A stretch of 32,470 nt of DNA from Jimgerdemannia flammicorona (lineage: Eukaryota; Mucoromycota; Endogonomycetes; Endogonales; Endogonaceae): assembly GCA_003990745.1 (NCBI GenBank), contig RBNI01000374.1, positions 1 through 32,470 of the forward strand, written 5' to 3'. The notes under the pieces are model-generated. The model was not told where the DNA came from, did no database searches, and saw only the letters and a program-made list of their open reading frames with translations. The translations under genes were made by a program, and so were the position numbers. This document shows positions 31,333-32,470 of this stretch, in pieces. Position 1 is the stretch's first letter. Every line of letters starts with the position of its first letter.

Positions 31333-31524
31333 ATGGCGAGGTCAACGCCAATGGTGGCAATTATACGCCCTTTAGCGCGCGAAACCGAAAATAAGGGGAT
31401 GAAAATACCTGGTGAATTTCATTCACATAAAAGACGTCTCAATGCCCAAATTGATTCAGTAAAGGTCAACACCGACATCCAAAACCATGACCAACTTACC
31501 AAAGACTACGCAACAGAAAAATGA
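31333..31524 (+). CDS. Upstream open reading frame overlapping the secreted-protein start
   Basis: A 63-codon frame without recognised domain ends in ATGA, so its TGA (31522-31524) overlaps the ATG (31521) of the secreted-protein gene by two bases. It lies in the probable promoter or 5' leader. If transcribed it could reduce initiation at the downstream start; it may equally be chance. Confidence 0.25.
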   Translation: MARSTPMVAIIRPLARETENKGMKIPGEFHSHKRRLNAQIDSVKVNTDIQNHDQLTKDYATEK

Positions 31525-32101
31525 GCAAGCTTCTCCTCACAATCCTGGTTGCCGGCGTCGCTATTCAGGCCGCCTCCGCCGTTCCCCATACCGACCGTGG
31601 GATCGACAAGCGCTCGGGCAGCGTATCCTATTACTCCCCAGATTACTATCAGTACCCGTCGAAGGTGTACAAGGTAGAATAAATTTAGCCCTTTGCTTGG
31701 ATTAAGCGGATTACATTACCTGGATGAGAAATAAAAATATTTGTGAATATTCGATCTAGATTTCTTTTATGAACCACCCTTGCAATCACCAGAGCTATGA
31801 CGATTGCAAAAAGGACGACGATTACAAGAAGGACGAGAAGGATGCCGATTACAAGATGGCGATTACGATTGCAAGAAGGATGCCGATTACAGGAAGGATG
31901 ACGGTTACAGGAAGGATGACTATTACAGGAAGGATGACGATAACAAGAAGGATGACGATTACAAGAAAGACGACGATTACAAGAAGGACGACGATTACAA
32001 GAAGGATGATGATTACAAGGACAACGATTACAAGAAGGAGCAGGGTGACGATTATAAGTAGGACGACGATTACAAGCAGGAGAGTGCAAGGTACTCAATG
32101 A
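31521..32101 (+). pseudogene. Small secreted repeat protein gene with Kex2 site and internal frame break
   Basis: Exon 1 (31521-31673) encodes a clear signal peptide: MSKLLL, a hydrophobic core, AASA as cleavage site, then DKR (residues 29-31), a likely Kex2 cleavage site. A GTAGAA donor at 31674 joins to AG at 31792 (119-base intron) or 31759; both keep frame, and read-through would stop at 31682. Exon 2 begins SYDDCKKDDDYKKD and continues as hexapeptide repeats. After about 31855 the Asp-Tyr-Lys reading is in another frame, ending at TAG 32059-32061, while the exon frame continues as TITRRM-like repeats to 32101. A four-base loss near 31855 explains this. Secreted repeat proteins with Kex2 sites are common in plant-associated fungi; the function here is unknown. 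Confidence 0.6.
31803..32085. repeat. 18-base coding minisatellite (GAYGACGATTACAAGAAG)
   Basis: About 12 to 14 imperfect copies of an 18-base unit encode DDDYKK in one frame. All three forward frames remain open across most of the array, and the minus strand reads a His-, Cys- and Asn-rich repeat. The array continues beyond the TAG at 32059, where one more unit is seen. Confidence 0.85.
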
Positions 32102-32470
32102 CTTCTGGATAGTGGTTGGGGAGAGGTGGAGTATCGTGTGGAGGGGGGATGAGGTGAGGGGTCAGTGGGAGGATCTGTGGGATAGATTGGTGGGAGGGGT
32201 TGGGAGGGAGTGGCTTACTTTAGAGTGAGTACTGGCTGTATGAGTAGGGTTGGCTGGACACTGGCTATATGTGTTTGAGGATGGACAATATCTGGGCTTA
32301 GGGGCATGACTGTTGTGATGAGAAGACCTGATGGAGGATACTCTGATGGGTTGGTGGCATGGGTGGGGACTGCAGGGTGGTCAGTGGTATTGTTTGGTAG
32401 AGAAGATATATGGACAGAGTGGGGGGAGGGTTGGGGTCATGAGAGACAGGGTGATTTTCAAGTATAAAGG
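32102..32470. other. G-rich low-complexity DNA to the right edge
   Basis: The plus strand is strongly G- and T-rich. A minus frame reads as a Pro-, Ser- and Thr-rich stretch with one TAA, similar in style to 21733-22400. No domain is recognised. It may be a repeat or a composition-skewed intergenic block that runs off the window. Confidence 0.35.
32192..32208 (+). other. G-quadruplex motif
   Basis: GGGAGGGGTTGGGAGGG has four runs of three or more G with loops of one or two bases, fulfilling the usual quadruplex rule. It lies in the G-rich block after the secreted-protein gene. Confidence 0.6.

Noticed and set aside
31803..32061. FLAG-tag-like sequence (DYKD, DDYKK) suggesting an engineered construct
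   Set aside because: The exact eight-residue epitope is absent, the 18-base repeat is imperfect and degenerate, and a natural signal peptide and intron precede it.
31685..32098. Minus-strand 137-codon frame rich in His, Cys and Asn
   Set aside because: It is the reverse reading of the 18-base repeat; the signal peptide and splice sites are on the plus strand.

Overview
The window looks like nuclear DNA of a repeat-rich filamentous fungus, probably an ascomycete. It has islands of normal base composition with genes split by short GT-AG introns (60 to 131 bases). These islands are separated by long, very AT-rich blocks of decayed retrotransposons. CpG is almost absent from the decayed repeats while CpA stays common, which resembles methylation-driven decay as known in Pezizomycetes such as truffles. 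The taxon is an inference; nothing in the window names the species.

Layout. 1-2189: 5' start, primer-binding site, LTR and an extra ORF of a fairly young Ty3/gypsy-like element read on the minus strand. 2190-9100: AT-rich graveyard holding a copia RNase H remnant, two decayed gypsy-like 5' ends arranged head to head, and a small fold-back element between them. 9102-10905: gene island with a four-exon omega-like glutathione S-transferase. 10906-13351: second AT-rich block with a gypsy integrase remnant and a copia gag remnant. 13352-21680: a nearly complete but inactivated Ty3/gypsy element on the minus strand, in order gag, protease, dUTPase, RT, RNase H, integrase, then an additional ORF. 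21681-22440: G-rich, low-complexity stretch. 22698-27392: a nine-exon minus-strand gene for a predicted protein of about 1318 residues combining SPRY, WD40-like propeller and ion-channel domains. 27393-31320: intergenic DNA with a degenerate tandem repeat of about 180 bases. 31521-32101: a gene for a secreted, Kex2-site-bearing protein with an 18-base coding repeat and an internal frame break. 32102-32470: G-rich DNA with a quadruplex motif.

The host genes appear independent: one detoxification enzyme, one membrane channel-like protein and one small secreted protein. The points most worth following are the SPRY-WD40-channel fusion, the complete dUTPase domain inside the gypsy polyprotein, the extra ORF shared by two different gypsy families and its odd relation to the LTR, and the repeat protein whose frame break turns an Asp-Tyr-Lys repeat into a Thr-Ile-Arg repeat.
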